The notes under the pieces are model-generated. The model did not search any database, was not told where the DNA came from, and worked only from the letters and a program-made list of their open reading frames with translations. Of a DNA stretch of 64,000 bases, positions 46,179 through 55,160 are shown one piece after another. The stretch is from Roseobacter ponti (GTDB taxonomy: Bacteria > Pseudomonadota > Alphaproteobacteria > Rhodobacterales > Rhodobacteraceae), in the NCBI RefSeq assembly GCF_012932215.1, contig NZ_CP048788.1:1860001-1924000 (forward strand), given 5' to 3'. The stretch's first letter is position 1; each line of letters opens with the position of its first letter. The translations under genes and the position numbers were made by a program.

Positions 46179-47183
46179 ATGCGCCCGACCATCGCCCCCT
46201 TCCCCGCGACCCGTCTGCGGCGCACCCGTCAGAGCCCGGCGCTGCGTGCGCTGACCCGGGAAAACACCCTGAGCGTCGATAATTTCATCTGGCCGGTGTT
46301 TGTGCGGTCAGGCGAAGGTATCGAAGAACCCGTTCCCTCCATGCCCGGTGTTGTCCGCCGGTCGGTTGATAAAATCGTGGAGGCGGCGCGCGAGGCGGCG
46401 GATCTCGGTATCCCGGCGATCTGCATCTTTCCCTATACCGGCATCGAAGAGCGTACCGAAGACTGTGCCGGCGCCTGGGACCCGGACAATCACGCCAACC
46501 GGGCGATCCGGGCGATCAAAAAGGCCGTGCCTGAGATTGCCGTGATGACGGATGTGGCGCTGGACACCTATAACATCAACGGACACGACGGATTTGTGGA
46601 CAACGGCGAAATCGTCAACGATCGCACCGTCGAGGCGCTGGTAAAGATGACGCTGGCCCAGGCAGAGGCCGGTGCGGATATCATCGGGCCCTCAGATATG
46701 ATGGACGGGCGGATCGGTGCAATGCGCAGCGCACTGGAAGAGGCGGGCCATCAGAATGTGATGATCCTCAGCTATTCCGCGAAATACGCCTCGGCGTTCT
46801 ACGGACCCTTCCGGGATGCGGTGGGGGCGTCCGGTGCTCTGACCGGGGACAAGAAAACCTATCAGATGGATCCTGGCAATTCCGATGAGGCGCTGCGTCT
46901 GATTGAACGCGATCTGAGCGAAGGCGCGGATATGGTAATGGTGAAACCGGGCATGCCCTATCTCGACATCTGCCGGCGTGTGAAAGACACGTTCGGCGCG
47001 CCAACCTATGCCTATCAGGTGTCTGGTGAATACGCGATGATCAAAGCCGCCGCCGCGCAGGGCTGGATTGATGGCGATCGGGTGATGATGGAAAGTCTGA
47101 TGGCTTTCAGGCGCGCCGGCTGTGACGGGATCCTGACATACTTTGCCCCGGCGGCCGCGCGTTTGCTGAAAGCACAGCAATAA
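46179..47183 (+). CDS. hemB: Delta-aminolevulinic acid dehydratase (porphobilinogen synthase)
   Basis: 334 residues from the ATG at 46179. It condenses two ALA molecules to porphobilinogen in heme/B12 synthesis. Schiff-base lysines are in SYSAKYASAFYGPFR and MVMVKPGMPYLD. The metal region reads DVALDTYNINGHDG, with Ala/Asp in place of the three Zn-binding cysteines, so this is the Mg-dependent, Zn-independent type common in alphaproteobacteria. The longer open frame to 45906 is antisense to the membrane-protein gene and rejected. Confidence 0.97.
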   Translation: MRPTIAPFPATRLRRTRQSPALRALTRENTLSVDNFIWPVFVRSGEGIEEPVPSMPGVVRRSVDKIVEAAREAADLGIPAICIFPYTGIEERTEDCAGAWDPDNHANRAIRAIKKAVPEIAVMTDVALDTYNINGHDGFVDNGEIVNDRTVEALVKMTLAQAEAGADIIGPSDMMDGRIGAMRSALEEAGHQNVMILSYSAKYASAFYGPFRDAVGASGALTGDKKTYQMDPGNSDEALRLIERDLSEGADMVMVKPGMPYLDICRRVKDTFGAPTYAYQVSGEYAMIKAAAAQGWIDGDRVMMESLMAFRRAGCDGILTYFAPAAARLLKAQQ

Positions 47184-47290
47184 GCCGCGCAGATCGTCCT
47201 TTTGGGTGACATTGCGGCCCAACCCGCGTATGATTGCACACAAGCCGGGGTAGCCGGCGCTGAAACAACAACCATATACAGGCACATGAG

Positions 47291-47857
47291 ATGAATCGTT
47301 CAGGCTTATCGCGGCGGGGTTTCACCCTCGGCGCACTCGCAGGCACCGCCGTCACGGCGGCCTGCAGCAACGGCGTCGGGTCCGGCGGAGGCAGTGTCAT
47401 TGACGCCCGCGTTGATACCACGCTGGGCAGTATGTACCGGACCTATCCCAAAACCCGAAATCTCGCCGACAAGGCCAACGGCATGCTCATCATGCCCGCC
47501 GTGACCGAGGCCGGTCTTGGCATCGGTGGCGGATACGGCCAGGGGGCGCTGCGGATCAATGAAACAACGGTCGATTACTATTCGGTCACGCAGATTTCAT
47601 GGGGTTTGCAGGCCGGAGCTCAGCAGTATTCGCATGTGTTGTTCTTTATGACCGAAGCCGCACTTGCAAATTTCCGCAGCGCATCCGGCTGGGAAGCCAG
47701 CGGTCAGGTCGAATACGTCTTTGCAGATCGCGGCGACGGTGCAGCAGCGGATACGACCACAGCTCTGGCACCGGTTCAGGCCGTGGTGTTCGGCCGCGCG
47801 GGTCTTTTGCTCGGCGCGACCCTCAACGGTGCAAAATACAACCGCATCATCGCCTGA
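47291..47857 (+). CDS. SYLF (Ysc84-like) domain lipoprotein with Tat-like signal
   Basis: 188 residues. The N-terminus has a twin-arginine motif (LSRRGFTLGALAG) and then AVTAACSNG, a usable lipobox, so a Tat-exported lipoprotein is likely. The rest is the SYLF/BPSL1445 fold: YPKTRNLADKANGMLIMPAVTEAGLGIGGGYGQGAL, SWGLQAGAQQYSHVLFFMTEAAL and LLLGATLNGAKYNRI. Bacterial SYLF proteins bind lipid; their role is unclear. It is followed by a strong terminator shared with the convergent dehydrogenase gene. Confidence 0.85.
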   Translation: MNRSGLSRRGFTLGALAGTAVTAACSNGVGSGGGSVIDARVDTTLGSMYRTYPKTRNLADKANGMLIMPAVTEAGLGIGGGYGQGALRINETTVDYYSVTQISWGLQAGAQQYSHVLFFMTEAALANFRSASGWEASGQVEYVFADRGDGAAADTTTALAPVQAVVFGRAGLLLGATLNGAKYNRIIA

Positions 47858-47875
47858 CCCAGGGGCTAGGACATC

Positions 47876-47914
47876 AAAAAAAGGGGCGCGGATAATATCC
47901 TGCGCCCCTTTTTG
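47876..47914. terminator. Bidirectional intrinsic terminator
   Basis: The stem GGGGCGC (47883-47889)/GCGCCCC (47902-47908) has an inner GGAT/ATCC hairpin and is flanked by seven A on the left and five T on the right. It therefore has a U-run on either strand. It sits between two convergent genes (stops at 47857 and 47937). Confidence 0.9.
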
Positions 47915-47936
47915 TTTCCGTGGTCTGAGCAGGCGA

Positions 47937-48809
47937 TCAGCCGCTTTCTTTGAGCCGCTTAAAAAGGCTCGATGTATCCCACCGGCCGCCACCCATTTTC
48001 TGCACATCCTTATAGAACTGATCGACCAGCGCCGTGACCGGCAGGCTGGCACCTGTTTCATCAGCAGTTTTCAGGCAGATCCCCAGATCCTTGCGCATCC
48101 AGTCGGTGGCAAAACCGTGATCGAAATGATCGTCCAGCATGGTCTCATAGCGATTCGACATCTGCCAGCTGCCGGCGGCGCCCTGGCTGATCACTTCGAC
48201 AACCGCGCGACCGTCAAGACCCGCTTTGTCAGCAAAATGCAGCGCCTCGCTCAGACCCTGCACCAGGCCCGCGATGGCGATCTGATTGCACATCTTGGTC
48301 ATCTGACCGGCACCACTCTCGCCGATGCGGCGGCAGATTTTGGAATAGATCTCCATCACCGGCAGTGCGCGGTCATAAGCGCCTTCGTCGCCGCCGCACA
48401 TGATCGACAGCGCTGCGTTTTCGGCACCGGCCTGACCACCTGAGATCGGCGCGTCGATAAAGCTGATCTGGTGGTCATTGGCCAGCGCATAAAGCTCGCG
48501 CGTCACAGCCGCCGAAACGGTTGTGTGATCGACGAATACCGCACCGCTCTGCATGCCTTTGAACGCGCCGTCATCGCCCGCGCAGACCGAACGCAGGTCA
48601 TCATCATTGCCGACACAGGCCATGACATATTCGGCCCCTTTTGCAGCCTCGCGCGGTGTTTTTGCGAATGATCCGCCGTAGCTGCCGGCCCAGTCTTCGG
48701 CTTTTGAAGTGGTGCGGTTGTAGACCGTAACGTCATGCCCCGCTTTCTGCAGATGCCCCGCCATGGGTGCGCCCATGACCCCCAGTCCCAGAAATGCCAG
48801 CTTGGCCAT
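47937..48809 (-). CDS. NAD(P)-dependent beta-hydroxyacid dehydrogenase (3-hydroxyisobutyrate dehydrogenase family)
   Basis: 290 residues. Rossmann GLGVMGAPMAGHLQKAG at the N-terminus with VYNRT after strand 2, the family substrate motif FIDAPISGGQAGAENAAL, and KMCNQIAIAG with the catalytic Lys neighbourhood. The family includes 3-hydroxyisobutyrate, tartronate-semialdehyde and glyoxylate reductases. Asn-Arg after strand 2 (YNRT) favours NADP. The exact substrate is open. Convergent with the SYLF gene and divergent from the acylase. Confidence 0.88.
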   Translation of the reverse strand: MAKLAFLGLGVMGAPMAGHLQKAGHDVTVYNRTTSKAEDWAGSYGGSFAKTPREAAKGAEYVMACVGNDDDLRSVCAGDDGAFKGMQSGAVFVDHTTVSAAVTRELYALANDHQISFIDAPISGGQAGAENAALSIMCGGDEGAYDRALPVMEIYSKICRRIGESGAGQMTKMCNQIAIAGLVQGLSEALHFADKAGLDGRAVVEVISQGAAGSWQMSNRYETMLDDHFDHGFATDWMRKDLGICLKTADETGASLPVTALVDQFYKDVQKMGGGRWDTSSLFKRLKESG

Positions 48810-48907
48810 GATGTTGTCCTTCTCTTTGGGTGTTGCGTTACGCTATTCTCCTACCTAACAGTCAAGACCTCAGGGTCAACAAGAGCGCGGATATTAACAG
48901 GCACCTC

Positions 48908-51370
48908 ATGGCACTGCTCTTCAGATGGCTTTTCCGGATCGCTGGCGGGATGATCTTTCTGATTGTCCTCGGGGTCACGCTTGTGTGGTACCTCGCCTCG
49001 CGCTCGCTGCCTGACTATGATGCCACTATCATCGCGCCCTATCTGAACGCGCCGGTTGAGATCGTGCGCGACAATGCCAATGTGCCGCATATTTTTGGTG
49101 AGACCGATGAAGATGTCTTTTACGCGCTGGGGTTCGCCCATGCCCAGGACCGTCTGTGGCAGATGACAATGCTGCGCCGGACCGCTCAGGGACGGCTCTC
49201 CGAGGTCTTTGGCACGCCGACAGTCAGCATTGATAAGCTGATGCGCCGGCTCGATCTTTACAGCCGTGCGACGGCATCGGTGGAGGTTCAGGACGAGCGC
49301 ACACGGCGGCTGCTGAGTGCCTATGCGACCGGGGTCAATGTGCGGCTTGATCAGGTCAATGCCAGCGCTCTGGGGCGTGGTGCGCCTGAGATGTTCGTCT
49401 TTAACGCGCCGGTTGCCCCCTGGCGTCCGGCGGATTCGCTGGCGATCATCAAGCTGATGGCGCTGCAGCTTTCCGGGCATCTGGATGCGGAGGTGCAGCG
49501 CGCGCGGATGTCGCTGGTGGTGCCGGATGCGGACCGGCTGAGCGATATCCTGCCCGAGGTGCCGGGAAGCGGTGTTGTCGCCCTGCCCGAATACGCCGGC
49601 ATCGTGCCCGGGGTGCTGCCGTTTGCCGAAGCGGCGCCCGCGAACCGGCACCCGCTCTCGCCCTTCCGACCCGGGGTGATGGCCGGCGCTTCGAATGTCT
49701 GGGCCGCGGCACCTTCCCGCTCGGCCTCCGGTGGGACGCTGCTGGCCAATGACCCGCACCTTGGCTTTACCGCCCCCGCGATCTGGTATCTGGCGCGCAT
49801 GGAGCTGCAGTCGGGCGGCGTGATCGGCGGCACCATCCCCGGCCTGCCCCTCGTACTCACCGGGCGCAGCGCATCGCTGGGCTGGGGGCTTGCTTCGGCG
49901 GGCATGGACGATCAGGACGTTTTTATTGAGAAGGTCAATCCGGACAACCCCGAGGAATACCGGACACCTGACGGATTCAAAGCCTTTCAGACCCGTGGCT
50001 CGATCATCAACATCAAAGACGAAACACCTATCACCATCACGCTGCGCTGGACGGACAACGGCCCGGTGCTGCCCGGCACGCATTACAACCTCGCCGCGGT
50101 GACACCGCCGGGTCATGTGGCGTCGCTGGCCTGGACGGCGCTCAGCCCGCGCGACACATCTATGACCGCGGCGCTGAAGCTGATGGAAGCGAAATCGGTG
50201 CGCGACGGCATCGCCGCGATTGAGGGCTTTGTCGCTCCGGCGCAGAATATGGTGCTGGTCGACCGCGAAGAGATCGCGATGAAGATGATCGGTGTGATGC
50301 CCCGCCGTGATGCGCGGCATCAGAGCCAGGGGCGTATGCCCAGCCCCGGATGGATCGCCGCCAACCGCTGGCAGGGGCGCCTGCCCTATGCGTCCAACCC
50401 TGAGTTTATCGCACCCAATGGCGGCATTCTGGGCAATACCAATAACAAGACTGTCGACCGGCCCTTTCCCAATCATGTGTCCTTTACCTGGGGCGACACG
50501 CAGCGGGTACAGCGCTGGCGGCGTCTGATGCAGTCGCGTCAGGTACACACCCGCGACAGCTTTATCGAGGCGCAGCTTGATACCGTGAGTTTCACGGCAC
50601 GGTCTCTGCTGCCGCTGATCGGTGCCGAACTTTGGTTTACCGGTGAGGCAGCCCCTGACGGTACGCCGCTGCGCCAGCGGCAGCGCGCGCTCACGTTACT
50701 CGCGGGCTGGTCGGGCGAGATGAACGAACACCTGCCTGAGCCGCTGATCTACGCTGCCTGGCTGCGCAGCCTGCAGGCGCGGATCGTACAGGACGAACTC
50801 GGGCCACTGGCGGCGACCCTGACCCATGTGGAGCCGCTTTTCATCGAGAGGGTGTTCCGCGATGTGGACGGAGCGGGCGTCTGGTGTGATGTGATCCAGT
50901 CCGCCGCCACCGAGACCTGCGCAGATATGGCGCGGCTGGCGCTGGATGACGCGCTGATTTCGATCAGCGAGACCTGGGGGCCGGCACTGGAATCGCTGCG
51001 CTGGGGTGATGCGCATCAGGCGACGCATGATCATCCGGTACTGGGAGAGGTGCCGCTCCTGCGGTTTTTCGTGAATATCCGCCAGTCCACCAACGGCGGG
51101 GACAACACGCTGCAGCGCGGTCTCACCCGTGGCACCGGGCCTGAGCCCTTTCAGAACGTGCACGGGGCGGCTTACCGCGGGGTATATGATTTCGCCGATC
51201 CTGACAGTTCGGTTTTTGTGACATCCACCGGCCAGTCGGGGCATTTCCTGTCGCGCCATTATGACGATCTGGCACAGCTATGGCGGCGCGGGGAATACAT
51301 CCCGATGTCGCTCGATCAGGATCTGGCGCGCGCGGCTTCGGTCGGTGTGACCGTGCTGCGTCCGCGGTAA
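48908..51370 (+). CDS. Penicillin-acylase family N-terminal nucleophile hydrolase
   Basis: 820 residues from the ATG at 48908. An N-terminal hydrophobic segment (about 8-30) serves as signal or anchor. The alpha part runs to about residue 261. Ser262, in AGASNVWAAAPS, is the predicted nucleophile that becomes the beta-chain N-terminus after self-cleavage. FAHAQDRLWQM, NDPHLGFTAPAIWY and FTWGDTQRVQRWRRLM are conserved family segments. Substrates in this family are amides such as beta-lactams or acyl-homoserine lactones; quorum-signal cleavage is possible but not shown. rluE starts 4 bp after its stop. Confidence 0.9.
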   Translation: MALLFRWLFRIAGGMIFLIVLGVTLVWYLASRSLPDYDATIIAPYLNAPVEIVRDNANVPHIFGETDEDVFYALGFAHAQDRLWQMTMLRRTAQGRLSEVFGTPTVSIDKLMRRLDLYSRATASVEVQDERTRRLLSAYATGVNVRLDQVNASALGRGAPEMFVFNAPVAPWRPADSLAIIKLMALQLSGHLDAEVQRARMSLVVPDADRLSDILPEVPGSGVVALPEYAGIVPGVLPFAEAAPANRHPLSPFRPGVMAGASNVWAAAPSRSASGGTLLANDPHLGFTAPAIWYLARMELQSGGVIGGTIPGLPLVLTGRSASLGWGLASAGMDDQDVFIEKVNPDNPEEYRTPDGFKAFQTRGSIINIKDETPITITLRWTDNGPVLPGTHYNLAAVTPPGHVASLAWTALSPRDTSMTAALKLMEAKSVRDGIAAIEGFVAPAQNMVLVDREEIAMKMIGVMPRRDARHQSQGRMPSPGWIAANRWQGRLPYASNPEFIAPNGGILGNTNNKTVDRPFPNHVSFTWGDTQRVQRWRRLMQSRQVHTRDSFIEAQLDTVSFTARSLLPLIGAELWFTGEAAPDGTPLRQRQRALTLLAGWSGEMNEHLPEPLIYAAWLRSLQARIVQDELGPLAATLTHVEPLFIERVFRDVDGAGVWCDVIQSAATETCADMARLALDDALISISETWGPALESLRWGDAHQATHDHPVLGEVPLLRFFVNIRQSTNGGDNTLQRGLTRGTGPEPFQNVHGAAYRGVYDFADPDSSVFVTSTGQSGHFLSRHYDDLAQLWRRGEYIPMSLDQDLARAASVGVTVLRPR

Positions 51371-51374
51371 CCTC

Positions 51375-51938
51375 GTGTCGCGGATCATTCTCTTTAACAA
51401 ACCCTTCGGTGTGCTCTCGCAGTTCACAGACAAGGGCACCGAAGGCTCGCCCCGCCCGACCCTCTCTGGCTTTATCGATGCGCCGGGATTTTATCCCGCA
51501 GGCAGGCTGGACCGTGACAGCGAGGGGCTGATGGTGCTGACCGACGATGGCCGGTTGCAGGCACGTATCGCGAACCCGCGGCACAAAATGGCGAAAACCT
51601 ATCTGGTGCAGGTCGAAGGCGCACCGGATGAGGCAGCATATGCCGCGCTGCGCGCCGGCGTGGTCCTTAAAGACGGGCTGGCGCGGCCTGCCGAAATATC
51701 CCTGACCATCCCGCCGGACACCCTCTGGCCGCGCGACCCACCGGTCCGGTTTCGCAAATCCGTGCCCGATCACTGGCTTGAAATTACGATCACCGAGGGC
51801 CGCAACCGCCAGGTGCGGCGCATGACGGCGGCTGTCGGGCTGCCCTGCCTGCGGCTTATCAGGATGCAGGTCGGACACTGGAAACTGAACGACCTGGTCC
51901 CGGGTGCATGGCGCTGTGCCAGCGCTGACGGCCCCTGA
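51375..51938 (+). CDS. rluE: RluE-like 23S rRNA pseudouridine synthase
   Basis: 187 residues, GTG start at 51375. RsuA/RluE family without an S4 domain: ILFNKPFGVLSQFTD at the N-terminus, PAGRLDRDSEGLMVLTDDG with the catalytic Asp, and ITEGRNRQVRRMTAAVGLPCLRLIR near the end. The short length and the FNKPFGVLSQF opening match RluE, which modifies one uridine in 23S rRNA. Probably co-transcribed with the acylase gene. Its stop codon directly abuts the stop of hflX. Confidence 0.9.
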   Translation: MSRIILFNKPFGVLSQFTDKGTEGSPRPTLSGFIDAPGFYPAGRLDRDSEGLMVLTDDGRLQARIANPRHKMAKTYLVQVEGAPDEAAYAALRAGVVLKDGLARPAEISLTIPPDTLWPRDPPVRFRKSVPDHWLEITITEGRNRQVRRMTAAVGLPCLRLIRMQVGHWKLNDLVPGAWRCASADGP

Positions 51939-53237
51939 TCAGAGGCGCCTGTACTGATCCATCTGATCGGCGGTCCAGCGCACGGTAATTTCAAACCCGG
52001 TATCGGTCTGGTCTTCATGCGCGACCAGATCCTGCTGAAACAACCAGGCGCGCCTGCGTCCCTCGGCAAATCCCAGACGCAGGGTTTCTTCATGTTTGAC
52101 ACCCTGCAACCGGGTGGTGATCGCCGCCAGCAAAGCGTCGAGCCCTTCGCCGGTCAGCGCGGAAATGGCAAAGACATCCTCGTCACGCTCAGCCCGCGCG
52201 CGCACCGCATCAGCGGCATCGGCAGGCATGGTATCGACCTTGTTCCAGACCTCCAGCGTCGTGCGGTCGTCGGGCACACCAAGGGACGCCATGATCGTGG
52301 TGACGTCCTGCGCCTGTTCTTCGGTCTCCGAATGCGCAATGTCGCGCACGTGGCAGATGATATCGGCGGCCAGCACCTCTTCGAGCGTTGCACGGAACGC
52401 CGCGACAAGTTCGGTCGGCAGATCAGAGATAAACCCGACCGTATCTGACAGGATCACTTCGGGGCCGTCGGGGAGCTCAAGCCGTCGCATGGTGGGATCA
52501 AGCGTGGCAAAAAGCATGTCTCTGGCCATCACCCCCGCCCCCGTCAGTCGGTTAAAGAGTGTTGATTTGCCGGCGTTGGTGTACCCGACAAGGGCCACGA
52601 TCGGATAGGGAACCTTGGCACGTGCAGCGCGGTGCAGTGCGCGGGTTTTGACCACCTTGTCGAGTTGCCGGCGCAGCCGTACGAGCTGTTCATCAATCGC
52701 GCGGCGGTCCGCCTCGATCTGTGTCTCGCCGGGGCCGCCGACAAACCCCAGACCACCCCTCTGACGCTCAAGGTGTGTCCAGGCCCTGACCAGCCTTGTC
52801 CGCTGATAACTCAGCGCGGCCATCTCGACCTGCAGAACCCCTTCGCGGGTTGCGGCACGGTCGCTGAAAATCTCGAGGATCAGACCCGTGCGGTCGAGCA
52901 GCTTCACGCCCCAGGCTTTTTCCAGGTTGCGCTGCTGCACAGGGCTCACCGGCCCGTCCACGAGGACCAGTTCAACTTCTTCATCTACAAAGCGCTGCTT
53001 CAGCTCGGCTATTTTGCCGGTGCCAAAGAGCATACCGGCGCGCACGTTTTTGAGCGGCACCACATCTGCGCCCGCGACCTGCAGCTCCGGCAGCGCATGG
53101 GCGAGCGACACAGCCTCTGCAAGCGCGTGACCCGCGTCACGACGGTCAGGGTCTGTCTTTATATCCGGATGCAGCACCCAGGCCCGGGTCGTTTTCGGGC
53201 CGTCTGTATTATCAATCTGAAACGGCGGACGGCTCAA
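51939..53237 (-). CDS. hflX: Ribosome-associated GTPase HflX
   Basis: 432 residues, TTG start overlapping the hfq stop by 4 bp. The N-terminal HflX domain has [17 protein letters not shown] and [29 protein letters not shown] coiled-coil linker region contains [19 protein letters not shown]. The G domain has G1 [32 protein letters not shown] (G3) and NKVD (G4). HflX splits stalled ribosomes under stress. hfq-hflX is a widespread pair, supporting the call. Confidence 0.97.
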
Positions 53238-53473
53238 GAAGCGTCTTCGCCCTCATAAAGGCTGATCGGCTGGCTGGGCATAATTGTCGAAATGGCATGT
53301 TTATACACCAGTTGCGACTGTCCATCCCTGCGCAAAAGCACACAGAAATTATCAAACCAGGTAATTACACCCTGCAGTTTCACCCCGTTGATCAGGAAGA
53401 TCGTCACCGGGACTTTAGTTTTGCGCACGTGGTTCAGGAACGCATCCTGAAGGTTCTGTCTGTCCGACGCCAT
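53234..53473 (-). CDS. hfq: RNA chaperone Hfq
   Basis: 79 residues. Sm1 ([22 protein letters not shown], with Gln8-equivalent and the lateral arginine region) and Sm2 ([12 protein letters not shown], including the YKHA motif) are intact. It mediates sRNA-mRNA pairing and would be the expected partner of any trans-acting sRNA such as the one predicted upstream of bdhA. The short C-terminus is typical of alphaproteobacteria. hflX overlaps its end. Confidence 0.98.
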
Positions 53474-53566
53474 TCTGGTACCAGCCTTTTTTCTTGCCGA
53501 GACCCGCGGACCGGGTCTTTTCCCTCGGATGTGAGTATGAATGGGACGAAGGGGAGATTCCAGCCC

Positions 53567-53587
53567 AAAAATCAGTCCGTTACGGAC
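53567..53587 (-). terminator. Candidate intrinsic terminator after trkH
   Basis: On the minus strand GTCCG-TAA-CGGAC is followed by TGA and five T (53567-53571), starting 17 nt after the trkH stop. The stem is only 5 bp, so strength is uncertain. It would separate trkA-trkH from hfq-hflX. Confidence 0.5.
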
Positions 53588-53603
53588 CTAAAAAAATGCT
53601 GTA

Positions 53604-55157
53604 TCAGCCGCGCCACAGATCCGGCGTCAAAAGCGCAATAATGGCAAGCGTTTCGAGCCGCCCGAGCACCATCGCGGCACAGAATACGGATTTCGCAGAA
53701 GCACTCAATTCTGCCAGTCTGATAGGGTCTTCGGCGGCAAACTGGGTCAGCGGGCCCGTCGTCGAAAGACCGGCAACCGCAAGCACCAGCGCATCCTCAA
53801 ATGCCACACCGAGAAAGGCCAGCAGCATGGTCACAACCGCAAGGGTCAGCGCAAAGAGCATAAAGAAGATCCATGCGATGAAAGCGCCGTTGCGCTGAAT
53901 GCGGCGGCCCTCGCTGCCGGCGCGGCTGACCGATGAGGGGTGTACAAGGCGTTCGAGTTCGCGCCGTCCGTTGAGATAGAGCGCAAAGACCCGCAACAGT
54001 TTGACGCCGCCTGCGGTGGTCGCAACGCCGCCGCCGATCAGGGCCAGCCCCATCAGAATCAGCCCCGGTGTGTTGAGACCGGACCATGACTGCGCTTCGT
54101 TCCAGCCGGCACTGGTAAATCCGGTTGTGGTCAGAAATGACAGCACCGTGAACATGGAGCCCCAGAAGGCGCGCACTGCCTCTCCCGGATCGTCCCCCGC
54201 CGAGACATCAAGCGCACCCAGCCAGTGCCGCAGGAACAGAACAACCGGCACCCCCACCATAATCATAAGACCCACGCGGAATTCGGGATCGGTGCGCAGA
54301 CCGCCCTGGGTGGCGGTGACCGTGTCAGAGGAGAACGTCAGTCGCGACAGCGCAAAAAGCATAAAGAGCAGCATCAGCACTTCGCCGGTAAATCCCGATC
54401 CGTTACTGGCAACGCCCCCGACGGGGGAAATACCCGACGTGGCCATGACCGACATCGCATGGGTCAGCGCCACAAGCGGCCGGTCGCCGCTGACATAAAG
54501 CAGGACCCACAACAGCACGGTCAGACCGACATAGATGGGCACCAGTGTTCCCACAACACGCAAAAGCCGGCTGCGCGGATCGGTGCGGCCCACAAGGCTG
54601 GAGAGGCTTTCGCGCTGTCCCGGTTCCGCCTGAGCCGTAACCTCAAAGCCACCGAGGTTCAGCGGTGCCAGAATAGCCGAGGCGGCGATCCACATCGTGA
54701 TGCCGCCCATCCATCCGACCTGCGCGCGCCACAGGTGCAGCGTGTCATTCAGCCGCTCCGGTTCGTCAAAAAAGCTGGCTCCCGTGGTGGTGATCGCACT
54801 GATCATCTCGGCATAAGCGTTGAAAAACCGGGTGTTGCCGAGCCCTTCGTGAAAGGGGATGGCGAGAAACACCGGCAGAAAAACAAAGGTCGAGAAGAGC
54901 GACATCAGCGTGCCGAGCGCACCATGGCGCGGCAGCCGGCCGGCATGGGCGGTTGCGATAAGACCAAAGGTTACCAGACCCAGTAGTCCGCAGTAAAAAA
55001 AGGCGCGCGCGGTATCAAGCTCGCGGATCGCACCGCCCTGCAGAGCGGGTACGAACATCGACACAGAGGCAACGCCGAAGATCAGCAGAAACAGCGGCAG
55101 ATCAATGAGATGCGCCAGAGCGGAACGCCGGGCTCTGTGGTGAGGGGCGCGTGCCAT
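53604..55157 (-). CDS. trkH: TrkH family potassium uptake protein
   Basis: 517 residues, with four repeated membrane-pore-membrane units. Selectivity-filter-like segments are TTGASFF (first pore), SGISPVGG, TTGFTSAGWNEAQSW and LSTTGPLTQF. Glycines in these loops are the K+ filter positions of Trk/Ktr channels. It is the membrane subunit for K+ uptake and works with the cytosolic gate TrkA, whose gene ends 3 bp upstream. Confidence 0.95.
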   Translation of the reverse strand: MARAPHHRARRSALAHLIDLPLFLLIFGVASVSMFVPALQGGAIRELDTARAFFYCGLLGLVTFGLIATAHAGRLPRHGALGTLMSLFSTFVFLPVFLAIPFHEGLGNTRFFNAYAEMISAITTTGASFFDEPERLNDTLHLWRAQVGWMGGITMWIAASAILAPLNLGGFEVTAQAEPGQRESLSSLVGRTDPRSRLLRVVGTLVPIYVGLTVLLWVLLYVSGDRPLVALTHAMSVMATSGISPVGGVASNGSGFTGEVLMLLFMLFALSRLTFSSDTVTATQGGLRTDPEFRVGLMIMVGVPVVLFLRHWLGALDVSAGDDPGEAVRAFWGSMFTVLSFLTTTGFTSAGWNEAQSWSGLNTPGLILMGLALIGGGVATTAGGVKLLRVFALYLNGRRELERLVHPSSVSRAGSEGRRIQRNGAFIAWIFFMLFALTLAVVTMLLAFLGVAFEDALVLAVAGLSTTGPLTQFAAEDPIRLAELSASAKSVFCAAMVLGRLETLAIIALLTPDLWRG

Positions 55158-55160
55158 CGT

